From Paractinoplanes brasiliensis (GTDB taxonomy: Bacteria > Actinomycetota > Actinomycetes > Mycobacteriales > Micromonosporaceae): a stretch of DNA of 64,000 nucleotides. Shown in pieces: positions 39,492-48,417 of this stretch. The translations under genes and the position numbers were made by a program. The stretch spans positions 558,001 to 622,000 of the forward strand of contig NZ_SNWR01000001.1 in the NCBI RefSeq assembly GCF_004362215.1, in the 5' to 3' direction. The notes beneath the pieces were generated by a model. It made no database searches and had not been told where the DNA came from. It worked only from the letters and a program-made list of their open reading frames with translations. Position 1 is the stretch's first letter, and each line of letters opens with the position of its first letter.

Positions 39492-40934
39492 ATGCCAGAC
39501 GGCGCACACCCCGAATCTCCGCCCGCGATCATCCAGGGTGGGATGGGCGTCGGTGTCTCCGGCTGGCCCCTGGCCCGGGCGGTCGCGCGCACCGGGCAGC
39601 TCGGCGTCGTCTCCGGCGTCGCCCTCGACACCCTGCTCGCCCGGCGCCTGCAGACGGGCGACGACGGCGGCCATGTGCGCCGCGCTCTCGCCCATTTCCC
39701 GGTTCCCGCCCTCGCCCAGGCCGTCCTGGACCGGTACTTCGTCGCCGGCGGATTGCCCGGCGACCGGCCGATGCGGCCGGTGCCGAGGCTGGGTCTGCGA
39801 CCCCGGCGACAAGCGCAGCAGCTGGCCGTGGTCGGCAACTTCGTTGAGGTGTGGCTCGCCAAGGACGGCCACGACGGCCCGGTCGGGGTGAACTACCTCG
39901 AGAAGATTCAGTTGGCCACCCCGGCGGCGGTGTACGGGGCCATGCTCGCCGGCGCCGACTACGTCCTGATTGGCGCGGGCCTGCCCACCGAGATCCCCCG
40001 CCTGCTCGACAGTCTGGCCGCACACCGGCCGGCCCGCCTGCCGGTGACCGTCCACGGCGCACTGCCGGGCGAGGAGCACCACATCACGTTCGACCCCCGC
40101 GAGATACTGGGTGAGACGCCGGGTCCGCTGGTCAGGCCACGGTTGCTCGCCATCGTCTCCTCCGCCACCCTGGCGGTCTACCTCGCCCGGGACACGGCCA
40201 CCCGCCCGGACGGCTTCGTCCTGGAGGCGCCGGTCGCCGGTGGGCACAGCGCCCGTCCACGCGGCCGCCTCGTTCTCGGCGACGACGGTGACCCGGTGTA
40301 CGGGCCTCGCGACGCCGTCGACGTGCCGAAGGTCGCCGCGCTGGGTCTGCCGTTCTGGCTGGCCGGCGGGCAGAGCAGCCCGCACCGGCTGGTGGCGGCG
40401 AGGGCCGCCGGCGCAGCCGGCATCCAGGTCGGTACGGCCTTCGCGCTGTGCCGCGAGTCGGGCATCAACGACGAACTGAAGCGGCGGCTGCGGCGGGACG
40501 CGGCCGACGGGACGCTGACCGTGCGCAACGACGTGCGGGCGTCGCCGACCGGATTTCCCTTCAAGCTCGCCGTCCTGCCCGGAACCACCGCCGACGACCA
40601 GGTGCACGCCGAGCGGCCCCGGCTGTGCGACCTCGGCTACCTGCGCACCCCCTACCGCCGGGCCACCGGCGCGGTCGGCTACCGCTGCCCGGCCGAACCG
40701 GTCGACGAGTACGTGCGCAAGGGCGGTGACGTTGACGACTCCGCCGGCAGCCGGTGCCTGTGCAACGGCCTGATCGCCACGGTCGGCCTCGGTCAGCGGC
40801 GCGCCGAGGGCTACCTCGAACCACCGCTGGTGACCCTCGGCCAGGACCTGTCCTTCCTGCCTCACCTCATCCGCGGCGACGAGGACTACACCGCGGCGGA
40901 CGTCGTGCGGTACCTGCTCGCGGCGGCGCGCTGA
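39492..40934 (+). CDS. Nitronate monooxygenase / PfaD-like FMN-dependent protein
   Basis: 480 aa, ATG with GGGAGA upstream. The NMO-type TIM barrel is seen in PAIIQGGMGVGVSGWPLARA, VGVNYLEKIQLATPAAVYGA, FVLEAPVAGGHSARPRG, GLPFWLAGGQSSPHRLVAA and GAAGIQVGTAFALCRESG. The length (480 versus ~330-380) and the C-terminal Cys-containing region (RLCDLGYLRTPYRR, GYRCPAEPVDEYVR, GSRCLCNGLIATVG) match the PfaD-like branch and homologs found beside nitrate-respiration genes. FMN oxidation of nitronates, or an enoyl-reductase role, is possible; the reaction is unproven. The nar context suggests stress or redox use. Confidence 0.78.
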   Translation: MPDGAHPESPPAIIQGGMGVGVSGWPLARAVARTGQLGVVSGVALDTLLARRLQTGDDGGHVRRALAHFPVPALAQAVLDRYFVAGGLPGDRPMRPVPRLGLRPRRQAQQLAVVGNFVEVWLAKDGHDGPVGVNYLEKIQLATPAAVYGAMLAGADYVLIGAGLPTEIPRLLDSLAAHRPARLPVTVHGALPGEEHHITFDPREILGETPGPLVRPRLLAIVSSATLAVYLARDTATRPDGFVLEAPVAGGHSARPRGRLVLGDDGDPVYGPRDAVDVPKVAALGLPFWLAGGQSSPHRLVAARAAGAAGIQVGTAFALCRESGINDELKRRLRRDAADGTLTVRNDVRASPTGFPFKLAVLPGTTADDQVHAERPRLCDLGYLRTPYRRATGAVGYRCPAEPVDEYVRKGGDVDDSAGSRCLCNGLIATVGLGQRRAEGYLEPPLVTLGQDLSFLPHLIRGDEDYTAADVVRYLLAAAR

Positions 40935-41108
40935 GCGGCCGCCCGGCGGAAACCCCCACCACGGCGGGACGTCGGGCCCTGGCGGCCGCGGATCACCGCA
41001 CCGTAACGTTCGGGCCGGTCACGAGCGCCGGCGTCAAGGTCCGGCTTGCCGGCCGGCAACCCTGCACCGCGGCGGCGTGCGCCCGGGACGCGACGACGTC
41101 GAGGAGGT

Positions 41109-41912
41109 TCAGGCCGGGAGGGGTTGCCGGTGCAGGCGGATCTGCCAGACGTCCGGGCCGTCCTGCAACCATTGGCCGGCGACCTGGCCCGCGTACCGGC
41201 TCTCGATCTCGGCCAGCAGCGGCAGCGGGGCATGGGGCGCGACCAGCACCACCGCGGCGTCCGGGGGCAGGGCGTCGAGCGCGGCGAGGACGCGGGCGTG
41301 CCGCTCGCCGTGCGGCAGGTCGCGCACGTCGAGGCGAGGGTCGATGGCCAGGGCCGGCGCCTCGGCGCCCGCCCTGGCGGGGTCCCCGCCGCATCCGCAG
41401 CCACCGCATCCGCACCCGTCGGCGTCCACGTCGGCGTCCGCGCCGATGATGTCGTGCATGCCGTCGAGCAGCCCGGCCAGCGACACCCCGTCGGCGGCGG
41501 CGAGCAGCGGCACGACCAGGTCGTTCTCTTTGGCCAGATGGCTGGCGAAAACAGCCCGCAGGGCGTGCGCGGTGGCCGCCGCCACGACCGGGGAGACCTC
41601 GGCCTCCAGGTCGGCGACCAGGGCGGCGATGACCCGGTGCTCCCCCAGCATCCCGTCGATCAGCAGCTTGCCGGCCGGTAGCTCGGCGGCGGCCGGGTAC
41701 AGGGCCGCCTCCTCGGCGTACGCGTGCGGCAGCAGTTCGTCGTGCAGCCACGACGTCAGACGGTCGCGAAGCTCCCCCACCTGCGTCGGGGCATCGGTCT
41801 CGGCGGCTTCGACGAGCCGCGTGACGTGGCCGCTGAGCGCGGCGGCCAGTTCGCTGTGGTGACGCACGACCGCCTCGGCAGCTCGCTGGTCGGCGAGCGC
41901 GGACTGTGACAT
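41109..41912 (-). CDS. Hemerythrin-like protein with DUF2249 domain
   Basis: 267 aa, RBS GGAGGGG. Residues ~12-145 are a hemerythrin HHE domain (RHHSELAAALSGHVTRLVEA, LHDELLPHAYAEEAALYPAA, MLGEHRVIAALVADLE, FASHLAKENDLVVPLLAA) with the expected His/Glu di-iron ligands. A Cys-Gly linker (DGCGCGGCGCGGD) leads to a DUF2249 domain (~190-265: LDVRDLPHGERHARVLAALD, VLVAPHAPLPLLAEIESRYA). Such proteins bind O2 or NO and accompany denitrification genes. It is divergent from the Cys-rich regulator behind a 12-bp perfect palindrome, so it is likely its target. Confidence 0.87.
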   Translation of the reverse strand: MSQSALADQRAAEAVVRHHSELAAALSGHVTRLVEAAETDAPTQVGELRDRLTSWLHDELLPHAYAEEAALYPAAAELPAGKLLIDGMLGEHRVIAALVADLEAEVSPVVAAATAHALRAVFASHLAKENDLVVPLLAAADGVSLAGLLDGMHDIIGADADVDADGCGCGGCGCGGDPARAGAEAPALAIDPRLDVRDLPHGERHARVLAALDALPPDAAVVLVAPHAPLPLLAEIESRYAGQVAGQWLQDGPDVWQIRLHRQPLPA

Positions 41913-41942
41913 GGAACCCCTCCATAGTTTTGATGGCATCTG

Positions 41943-41954
41943 ACGTTATAACGT
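41943..41954. promoter_or_regulatory. Palindromic operator ACGTTATAACGT
   Basis: Perfect 12-bp palindrome, nearly perfect over 20 bp (TCTGACGTTATAACGTTAGA). It sits in the 50-bp gap between the divergent hemerythrin and regulator genes, where it would block both promoters. The local A/T content stands out. Confidence 0.7.
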
Positions 41955-41962
41955 TAGACACC

Positions 41963-42664
41963 ATGGAAACACCGCGGACAGGGCCTACCGGCGAGACAAT
42001 CGACACGCCCCGCCACCGGGCGCTGGGATCGGACAGCCGGGCGAGGATCCTGCGCCTGGTGCGCGCCGCCGGCGGTGGCGTCACCGCCGCCGAGGTCGCG
42101 GCCCAGACCGGGCAACACTTGTCCACGACGCGGGCGCACCTGGACCGGCTGACCGAGGCCGGGCTGCTCGTAAAGGCCCGCGCCAGCGGCGGACAGCCGG
42201 GCCGTCCGGCATGGCGCTACCGCGCCACGGCGGCGGACCCGGCGCCCGCGCCGTACCGGGCGCTGGCCGCCGCGCTGCTCGATCACGTGTCCGGCGACGC
42301 CGGCGACGTGCGCGAGGCCGCCGCGCGTGCGGGCCAGGATTGGGGCCGGCATCTGGCCGCTGCCGTTCCGGATCGTCAGGACCCGGTCGAGTCGGTCGTC
42401 TCCGTGCTCGACGGGCTCGGTTTCAGCCCACGCCGCCAGCCGCCGGAGCAGACCGGCGGCACCGAGGTGCACCTGCGCACCTGCCCGTTCCTCGAGCTGG
42501 TGGGCCGCAGCCCGGACGCCATGTGCGGGCTGCATCTCGGCGTGGTCAGGGGGATCCTCGAGCGCGACGGCGTGCCGGCCGAGACAGTAGTGCTGGAGCC
42601 CTTCGGCGCGCCGTCGGCCTGTGTCGTACGACTTCCGGCGCCGATCGCCCGGCGGCGGCCGTGA
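41963..42664 (+). CDS. Winged-helix regulator with conserved cysteines (SufR/COG2345-like, probable Fe-S sensor)
   Basis: 233 aa. Residues ~15-85 are an ArsR/MarR-like winged helix (LGSDSRARILRLVRAAGGGV, AAEVAAQTGQHLSTTRAHLD, LTEAGLLVKARASGG). The C-terminal half holds Cys in HLRTCPFLELVG and DAMCGLHLGVVRG (13 residues apart) and a third in SACVVRL, the arrangement of Fe-S-binding SufR-type repressors. It opens the series regulator, NnrS-like, heme-copper-like, nirK, ywiC-like, all with four-base overlaps. An NO- or O2-sensing role is inference from the cysteines and the neighbours. Confidence 0.8.
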   Translation: METPRTGPTGETIDTPRHRALGSDSRARILRLVRAAGGGVTAAEVAAQTGQHLSTTRAHLDRLTEAGLLVKARASGGQPGRPAWRYRATAADPAPAPYRALAAALLDHVSGDAGDVREAAARAGQDWGRHLAAAVPDRQDPVESVVSVLDGLGFSPRRQPPEQTGGTEVHLRTCPFLELVGRSPDAMCGLHLGVVRGILERDGVPAETVVLEPFGAPSACVVRLPAPIARRRP

Positions 42665-43785
42665 GCCGCCCGGCAGGAATCGCGGTCCGATGGCGGCTGC
42701 CCCTGCTGGCCGCCGGCGCGGCATCGCTGCTGACCGGTCTGTACGCGGGCCTGTTGCTGCTCGGCGCTCGGGTGCCCGCTCCCGCGGTGGCGCTCGAGCA
42801 GGTCCACGGTCCGGTGATGGTGTTCGGCTTCGTCGGCACGCTCATCGCACTGGAACGCGCCGTTGCCCTCGGCGTCCGCTGGGCGCTGCTGGCCCCGGCC
42901 TGCTCCGGACTGGGCGGGCTCGTCCTGGTGGCGACCGGACCCACCCTGGCCGGCAAGACGTTGGCCATGGCGGCATCGGTGGTCCTGCTGGGCATCTACC
43001 GGGCGCTGTGGCGCCGGCAGCCGAGCGCCGGGCTGCTCGCCCAGGGGTGCGGCGCGTTCGGCTGGTACGCCGCGACGCTGCTGTGGCTGGCCGGGTACGC
43101 AGTGGCCGAGATCGTGCCGTGGATGGCGGTGTTCGTAGTGGCGACCATTGCCGGCGAGCGCCTCGAGCCGGCCCACATCGCGCTACGCGACCGTAACGCC
43201 GAGCGCTGGTTCCTCGTCGCGCTCGCCGCCGTCCTGGGCGGCGCCACGGCCGGCACGCTGTGGCCTGCGGCCGGTGCACATCTGTTCGGCGCGGGCGTGC
43301 TGGCTGTCACGGCGTGGCTCGCCGTCTTCGACGTCGCCCGGCGCACCGTGCGGGCCGAAGGCCTGCCTCGCTACATCGCCGCCGGTCTGCTCGCCGGTTA
43401 CGGATGGCTGGCCCTGGCCGGGTTGCTCTGGGCCGGCGCAGGGCCCGTTCTGGGGGGGCCGCGCTACGACGCGACGCTGCACGCACTCTTCCTCGGCTTC
43501 GTCATGTCGATGATCTTCGTGCACGCGCCAGTGATCTTTCCTGCCGTGCTGCGCCGGCCCCTGCCCTACCACCGGGCGCTCTACGTTCCGCTGGCTCTGC
43601 TGCACGCGTCGCTGCTGGTCCGTGTCGTCCTCGGCGACGCGGCCGGGCTGGAACCGGTGTGGCGCGTCGCCGGCGTCGTCAACGTGGCGGCAGTGCTCGC
43701 GTTCGCCGCCTGCGCCGTCGCCCTCTGCCTGCGACGGCGGACACCGGCACGAACGGCGCCGCAGGCCGTGGTGGCCCTGTCATGA
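42661..43785 (+). CDS. NnrS-like polytopic membrane protein
   Basis: 374 aa from GTG, overlapping the regulator stop by four bases. About ten to twelve TM helices. The conserved His-containing segments LEQVHGPVMVFGFVGTLIAL and DATLHALFLGFVMSMIFVHA resemble the heme-binding helices of NnrS, a protein that relieves NO stress in denitrifiers. It is followed directly by another His-rich membrane protein and the copper nitrite reductase, which supports a role in NO handling. Confidence 0.7.
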   Translation: MSRPAGIAVRWRLPLLAAGAASLLTGLYAGLLLLGARVPAPAVALEQVHGPVMVFGFVGTLIALERAVALGVRWALLAPACSGLGGLVLVATGPTLAGKTLAMAASVVLLGIYRALWRRQPSAGLLAQGCGAFGWYAATLLWLAGYAVAEIVPWMAVFVVATIAGERLEPAHIALRDRNAERWFLVALAAVLGGATAGTLWPAAGAHLFGAGVLAVTAWLAVFDVARRTVRAEGLPRYIAAGLLAGYGWLALAGLLWAGAGPVLGGPRYDATLHALFLGFVMSMIFVHAPVIFPAVLRRPLPYHRALYVPLALLHASLLVRVVLGDAAGLEPVWRVAGVVNVAAVLAFAACAVALCLRRRTPARTAPQAVVALS

Positions 43786-45011
43786 GCACGACGACGAACC
43801 GGCCGGCGCCCGGTGCTCCGGCAGGGCGGGCGGGCTGGCACCGCCGCACGGGGCTGCTGCCACTGGCGTATCTGGCCGCGCTGGTGGTCGTCGGGTTCGT
43901 CCACCCGTTACTGCCGGCCTGGCGGTGGCTGGCCATCCATCTGCTCCTGCTCGGCGCGGTCACCAACGCGATCATGGTGTGGAGCGCCCACTTCACCACC
44001 GCGGTGCTGCGCTGCCCCGTACCGGCGCGCCGCCGCGGGGAAGCGATGCGTCTCGCCGTACTCAACACCGGCATCGCCGGTGTCCTCGCCGCCGGTGTCA
44101 CCGACCGGCCCTGGCCCGGCCTTGCCGGCGCGGCGCTGGTGTTCGGCGGGGCTGTCGCGCACCTGCTCTGGCTGACCGCCAGGCTGCGCGCGGCGCTGCC
44201 CGCCCGTTTCGCCGTCACCGTGCACTACTACGTCGCCGCCGCGGCGGCCCTGCTCACCGGCGTCCCGGTCGGCGCGTGGATGCTGGTTGTCGACGACGAC
44301 GGCCGGCCACGGTTGCTGCTGTTCCATGCCCACGTCAATCTGCTCGGCTGGGTGACCCTGACCGTGCTCGGGACGCTGCTCACCTTTTGGCCGACCGTCC
44401 TGCGTACCCGCATGGCCGACAGCGCCACTACGGCCGCCCGCCGTGCCCTGCCGGTCGCGGTGACCGGACTGGCGGTGCTCAGCATCGGCGTGCTGGCGTG
44501 GTGGCCACAGCCGGCGGCGGGCGGACTGGCGTTGATCGCCCTCGCCGCCGCCCTCACGGCTCGACCGGTCCTGCAGACCGCCCGACGCAAGACACCGGCG
44601 TCGTTCGCCGGTTGGTCCATCGCCGCCGCGGGCGGCTGGCTTTTCGTCGCTCTCGCCGTCGACGCCTGGACTCTGCTGTCCGCCGACGGTCCGGCCGCGG
44701 CCGCCGATCGCTTCGGCGTCGTCCTGATCCCGCTGCTGGTCGGCTTCGTCGCCCAGACGCTGCTCGGTGCGCTTGCATATTTGCTGCCCATGGCCCTCGG
44801 CGGCGGTCCCCTCGCGGTACGGCAGCGCACCGAGCGACTGGATCGGCACTGGGCGCAGCGGGTGGCGATGGCCAACGCCGCGCTGGTCGTGTTTGTCCTG
44901 TCGGCACCGCCGTACGTGCGGATCACCACCTCGATGCTGCTTCTCGTCGCGCTGCTGCAGTTCCTCATCCCCGCCGTCCACACCCTGCTCGCCGCCCGGA
45001 GACATCCGTGA
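43782..45011 (+). CDS. Heme-copper-oxidase-like polytopic membrane protein
   Basis: 409 aa, ~12 TM helices, overlapping both neighbours by four bases. Histidine motifs occur in LAIHLLLLGAVTNAIMVWSA, WSAHFTTAVLR, FAVTVHYYVAAAAALLTGV and LLLFHAHVNLLGWVTLTVLG; the last resembles the heme-ligand region of cbb3/NorB-type subunit I. It lacks the full metal-site set that I would expect of a catalytic NO reductase. It may carry heme and pass electrons to the nitrite reductase encoded next; this is inference from position. Confidence 0.65.
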   Translation: MSTTTNRPAPGAPAGRAGWHRRTGLLPLAYLAALVVVGFVHPLLPAWRWLAIHLLLLGAVTNAIMVWSAHFTTAVLRCPVPARRRGEAMRLAVLNTGIAGVLAAGVTDRPWPGLAGAALVFGGAVAHLLWLTARLRAALPARFAVTVHYYVAAAAALLTGVPVGAWMLVVDDDGRPRLLLFHAHVNLLGWVTLTVLGTLLTFWPTVLRTRMADSATTAARRALPVAVTGLAVLSIGVLAWWPQPAAGGLALIALAAALTARPVLQTARRKTPASFAGWSIAAAGGWLFVALAVDAWTLLSADGPAAAADRFGVVLIPLLVGFVAQTLLGALAYLLPMALGGGPLAVRQRTERLDRHWAQRVAMANAALVVFVLSAPPYVRITTSMLLLVALLQFLIPAVHTLLAARRHP

Positions 45012-46396
45012 AACCACCCGCCGCCTCACCGTCCACCGCACCACAACGCCCGCTCGGCGGCGCCGCCGTCGGCATCGCCTTGGTCCTCGTCGCCATCCTG
45101 ATCGGGGCCGCCGCCCAACGCGTCACCGCCCCGCCGCCCGCCCTCGCCGCCGCAGCCGGCGTGGTGGCGACCGGGCGCACCACCACCGTGGCGGTGACCG
45201 CGGACGGGATGCGCTTCCATCCCGACCGCATCACCGTCCCCGCCGGCGACCGGCTGATCATCGAGTTCACCAACCGGGACCGCCGCCGCCACGACCTCGT
45301 GCTGGCCACCGGCGCCAAGACCCCGATCGTGGCCGGCGGCGCCACGGCACAGTTGGACGTGGGCGTCATCGGCGGCGCCGTCGAGGGCTGGTGCTCGCTG
45401 CCCGGGCACCGCCAGGCCGGCATGGTCCTGACCGTCACTACCACGGCCGCCACCGGAGCAGCCGCGGCCGCCGACCACGAGCACGCCGTCCCGGCGTCCA
45501 CCGGCTCGCCGTCCCCGCGCCTCGACGCGATGGCCGCACCCGGCGCCGGCTTCACCGCGCACGACGCCGCCGCACCGGCCCGGCCGAGCGGCCGCCTGCA
45601 CCGCCTCGACCTGCGGGTGCGGGAGGTGCAGCGCGAGGTCGCACCCGGCGTCCGGCAGCAACTGTGGACCTTCAACGGCACCACTCCTGGACCCGTGCTC
45701 CGCGGACGCGTCGGCGACACCTTCGAGATCACCCTGATCAACGACGGCAGCATCGACCACGGCGTCGACTTCCACGCTGGCGCGCTCGCTCCCGACGAGC
45801 CCATGCGACCGATCGATCCCGGGCGGCGGCTCACCTACCGGTTCACTGCCACCGAAGCCGGCATCTGGATGTACCACTGCTCGACCATGCCGATGCTGCA
45901 CCACATCGGCAACGGCATGTACGGCGCCGTCATCATCGACCCGCCTGACCTGGCCGCCGTCGACCGCGAATACGTGCTCGTCCAGTCCGAGCTGTATCCC
46001 GGGCCCGGCGGCGAGCCCGGCGACCTGGCAAAGATGCAGGCCGAACAGCCCGACGCCGTGGTGTTCAACGGCTACGTCGCCCAGTACGCACACCGGCCGC
46101 TGACGGCGCGACCCGGCGACCGGATCCGATTCTGGGTCCTCAACGCCGGCCCGAACCGGACCAGCGCCTTCCATCTCGTCGGCGCCCGCTTCGACACCCT
46201 CTACCGGGAAGGTCAATGGCACCTCCGCCCGAGCGACCCCGGCGCGGCGCAGGTCCTCGACCTCGTCCCGGCCGCCGGCGGCTTCGTCGAGACCGTCCTC
46301 ACCGAACCCGGCCACTACCCGTTCGTCAGCCACGTCATGGTCGACGCCGAACGGGGCGCCCGTGGCGCCGTCACGGTGGAGCGGACCTTACGATGA
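45008..46396 (+). CDS. nirK: Copper-containing nitrite reductase with extra N-terminal cupredoxin domain
   Basis: 462 aa from GTG overlapping the previous stop. One N-terminal TM anchor (~20-48) is followed by a cupredoxin domain (~50-140; Cu ligands in RRHDLVLA, GWCSLPGHRQAGM). Then come two multicopper-oxidase domains (~190-460) with TFNGTTPGPVLRGRVGDTFE, HGVDFHAGALAP (type-2 His), the type-1 site GIWMYHCSTMPMLHH...GM, SAFHLVGARFD and YPFVSHVMVDAERG. It reduces nitrite to NO outside the membrane. The fused N-terminal cupredoxin could be the direct electron donor. Lack of other denitrification reductases nearby leaves the fate of NO open. Confidence 0.87.
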   Translation: MKPPAASPSTAPQRPLGGAAVGIALVLVAILIGAAAQRVTAPPPALAAAAGVVATGRTTTVAVTADGMRFHPDRITVPAGDRLIIEFTNRDRRRHDLVLATGAKTPIVAGGATAQLDVGVIGGAVEGWCSLPGHRQAGMVLTVTTTAATGAAAAADHEHAVPASTGSPSPRLDAMAAPGAGFTAHDAAAPARPSGRLHRLDLRVREVQREVAPGVRQQLWTFNGTTPGPVLRGRVGDTFEITLINDGSIDHGVDFHAGALAPDEPMRPIDPGRRLTYRFTATEAGIWMYHCSTMPMLHHIGNGMYGAVIIDPPDLAAVDREYVLVQSELYPGPGGEPGDLAKMQAEQPDAVVFNGYVAQYAHRPLTARPGDRIRFWVLNAGPNRTSAFHLVGARFDTLYREGQWHLRPSDPGAAQVLDLVPAAGGFVETVLTEPGHYPFVSHVMVDAERGARGAVTVERTLR

Positions 46397-47151
46397 CGAT
46401 TCCCCGGCCGACGACCGCCACCGCCCTGTCAAGACGCCGCCGGACAGCACGGCAGTACATCCCGCCGCAGCATGGCGCCTGGGCGATGTTGCTTGTGCCC
46501 TGGCTCGCCGGGGTGCTGGCCGCCGGTTTTCGCTGGGCGCACCTGCCACTGCTCGGCGCCTGGCTGACCGGCTACCTGTTCACCTACTACGCCCTGCAGG
46601 CCATCAAGACCCGGCGCCTGTCCCGGTTCCGGCCGCAACTGCTGCTGTACGGGCCGATCGCCGGCGGACTCGGCGTCCTCACTGTCATCGGGCACCCTCG
46701 GGTGCTGGCATACGCACCTGCCTACGCGTGCCTGCTCATGATCAATGCCTACTACGCCCGGATGCGCCGAGAACGGGCCATCGTCAACGACCTCGTCTCA
46801 GTGGTGCAGAGCTGCCTCATGGTCCTCGTCGCAGCAACGGTGACCGGCGCCGCCCTCACCCAGTCCCTACCGGCCTTGATCATCGTCCTTCTCTATTTCA
46901 CCGGCACGGTGCTGTACGTCAAGACCATGATTCGCGAACGGAACAATCCCGCCTACTATCGCATTTCGGTGATCTACCATGTGCTCGGGTTCGTCGCGGC
47001 GGCCTGCCTCGGCGCCATGCCTGCGACGGTGTTCGCCATCCTCCTTGCCCGCGCGGCTGCCTTCCCCCGCTACCGGCTGACACCCAAGCACGTCGGCATG
47101 ATGGAAATCGGGACCGCTGTGCTCGTGCTGATCGCTGCCGTGACCGTCTGA
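46393..47151 (+). CDS. YwiC-like membrane protein
   Basis: 252 aa, overlapping nirK by four bases. The family start RQYIPPQHGAWAMLLVPWLA is diagnostic, followed by ~7-8 TM helices (LGAWLTGYLFTYYALQAIKT, YARMRRERAIVNDLVSVVQS, YRISVIYHVLGFVAAACLGA). In Bacillus subtilis ywiC lies beside the nar/fnr genes, and here it closes the nirK series, so a link to nitrate/nitrite respiration is supported by context. Its biochemical role is unknown. Confidence 0.82.
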   Translation: MTIPRPTTATALSRRRRTARQYIPPQHGAWAMLLVPWLAGVLAAGFRWAHLPLLGAWLTGYLFTYYALQAIKTRRLSRFRPQLLLYGPIAGGLGVLTVIGHPRVLAYAPAYACLLMINAYYARMRRERAIVNDLVSVVQSCLMVLVAATVTGAALTQSLPALIIVLLYFTGTVLYVKTMIRERNNPAYYRISVIYHVLGFVAAACLGAMPATVFAILLARAAAFPRYRLTPKHVGMMEIGTAVLVLIAAVTV

Positions 47152-47164
47152 CAGGGATATCAAC

Positions 47165-47360
47165 ATGCCGGAACGTGCGGCCGTCATCGGTGGAGGGATC
47201 GCCGGGCCGGCGGCTGCGGTGCGCATCCGCGACCGCGCATCATGGACACCCAGATCGTCCCGTACGAGCAGAGTGAGGCCCTCGGCGGCAAGTTGCGCAC
47301 CGGTGAGCCGACCGGCACCCCCGTGGAACGCGGCGGCGAGTCCTTCCTGATGGGCTTTCG
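47165..47360 (+). pseudogene. Fragment of a protoporphyrinogen oxidase (HemG/HemY-like)
   Basis: MPERAAVIGGGIAGPAAAVR is an FAD-binding start. After a frameshift near 47235 the adjacent frame continues YEQSEALGGKLRTGEPTG and VERGGESFLMGFRRA, the normal next part of this oxidase. Homology ends after about 65 residues, against ~460 expected. It lies between ywiC-like and the GlxA regulator. Confidence 0.7.
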
Positions 47361-47373
47361 GCGGGCTGCGATC

Positions 47374-48318
47374 TCATTTTCGGAAGGTGCGCCGGTAGGT
47401 GTCAGGCGGTATTCCCACGGTCCGCCGGAAGTGGCGGCGCAGGGTTGTTGCCGTGCCCATGCCGGAGGCGGAGGCGATGGTGTCGATGCCGTCGTCGGTG
47501 GTTTCCAGCAGTTCCTGCGCGCGGCGGATCCGCTGGGTGAGCAGCCACTGCAGCGGGGTGGTACCGGTGACCGAGTGGAAGTGGCGCGCCAGCTGGCGTG
47601 AGCTCATGGTGGCCTGACGGGCCAGGTCCTCCACGGTCAGCGGCTGGTCCAGCCGCTGCATTGTCCAGCCCAGCAGCTCGGTCAGGCGGTGGTCGTGGTG
47701 GGCCGGCACGGGTGTCATGACGAATTGGGCCTGACCGCCGGCCCGGTGCGGCGGCACGACGAGACGGCGGGCGACGAGGTTGGCGATGGCCGAGCCGTGG
47801 TCGCGGCGTACCAGGTGCAGGCACAGGTCCATCGCGGCGGCTTTGCCGGCGGAGGTGAGCACTCTGCCGTTGTCGACGTAGAGCACATCCGGGTCGACCT
47901 GCACCCGCGGGTGACAGGCAGCGAGCTGGTCGGTATGAGCCCAGTGGGTAGTGGCGCGCAGTCCGTCGAGCAGGCCGGCGGCGGCGAGCACGAACGCGCC
48001 GGTGCACAGCGAGACCGTCCGAGCCCCTGACTCGTGGGCTGTGCGTACCGCCTCGACCAGGTCTGCCGGGATGTCGTGGATATCGGCCAGGGCAGGGACG
48101 ATCACGGTGTCGGCTCGTGTCAGCCGGTCAAGTCCGCTGTCCGGGTCCACCCGGAAAAGGCCGGCGTGTACGGCTTGTGTGCCGCAGATGGAGACGTCGT
48201 ACCAGGGGACCTGCACGGCGTCCGGGGCGTGACCGAAGACCTCGTGAGCCAGGGCCAGCTCGAAATGCAGCATCCCGTCGGTCATGGCGATGGCGACAGA
48301 ATGCGGAGCGGAGCTCAT
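47374..48318 (-). CDS. GlxA-family AraC regulator (DJ-1/PfpI domain plus HTH), second copy
   Basis: 314 aa. DJ-1/PfpI domain at ~8-185 (FELALAHEVFGHAPDAVQ, TVIVPALADIHDIPADLVEA, ARTVSLCTGAFVLAAAGLLD) and AraC HTH at ~215-310 (LTVEDLARQATMSSRQLARH, FHSVTGTTPLQWLLTQRIRR, IDTIASASGMGTATTLRRHF). It shares its architecture with the gene at 16994-17986 but is not a recent duplicate. It is divergent from the saccharopine-dehydrogenase-like gene and may control it. Confidence 0.88.
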   Translation of the reverse strand: MSSAPHSVAIAMTDGMLHFELALAHEVFGHAPDAVQVPWYDVSICGTQAVHAGLFRVDPDSGLDRLTRADTVIVPALADIHDIPADLVEAVRTAHESGARTVSLCTGAFVLAAAGLLDGLRATTHWAHTDQLAACHPRVQVDPDVLYVDNGRVLTSAGKAAAMDLCLHLVRRDHGSAIANLVARRLVVPPHRAGGQAQFVMTPVPAHHDHRLTELLGWTMQRLDQPLTVEDLARQATMSSRQLARHFHSVTGTTPLQWLLTQRIRRAQELLETTDDGIDTIASASGMGTATTLRRHFRRTVGIPPDTYRRTFRK

Positions 48319-48417
48319 GTCCGAAATTGTACGGGGGATGTCGTTCCAGACACTGGGCCACGGTTGCCGGGTCGGCCAGGGTTACCGGGGAGTTCACCTC
48401 GAGCGTCAGGAGCGGTT

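Noticed and set aside
38971..39862. Minus-strand ORFs across the nitronate-monooxygenase-like gene
   Set aside because: The plus-strand FMN-barrel motifs decide the coding strand; only the cysK-like part at 38914-39342 is real homology on the minus strand.
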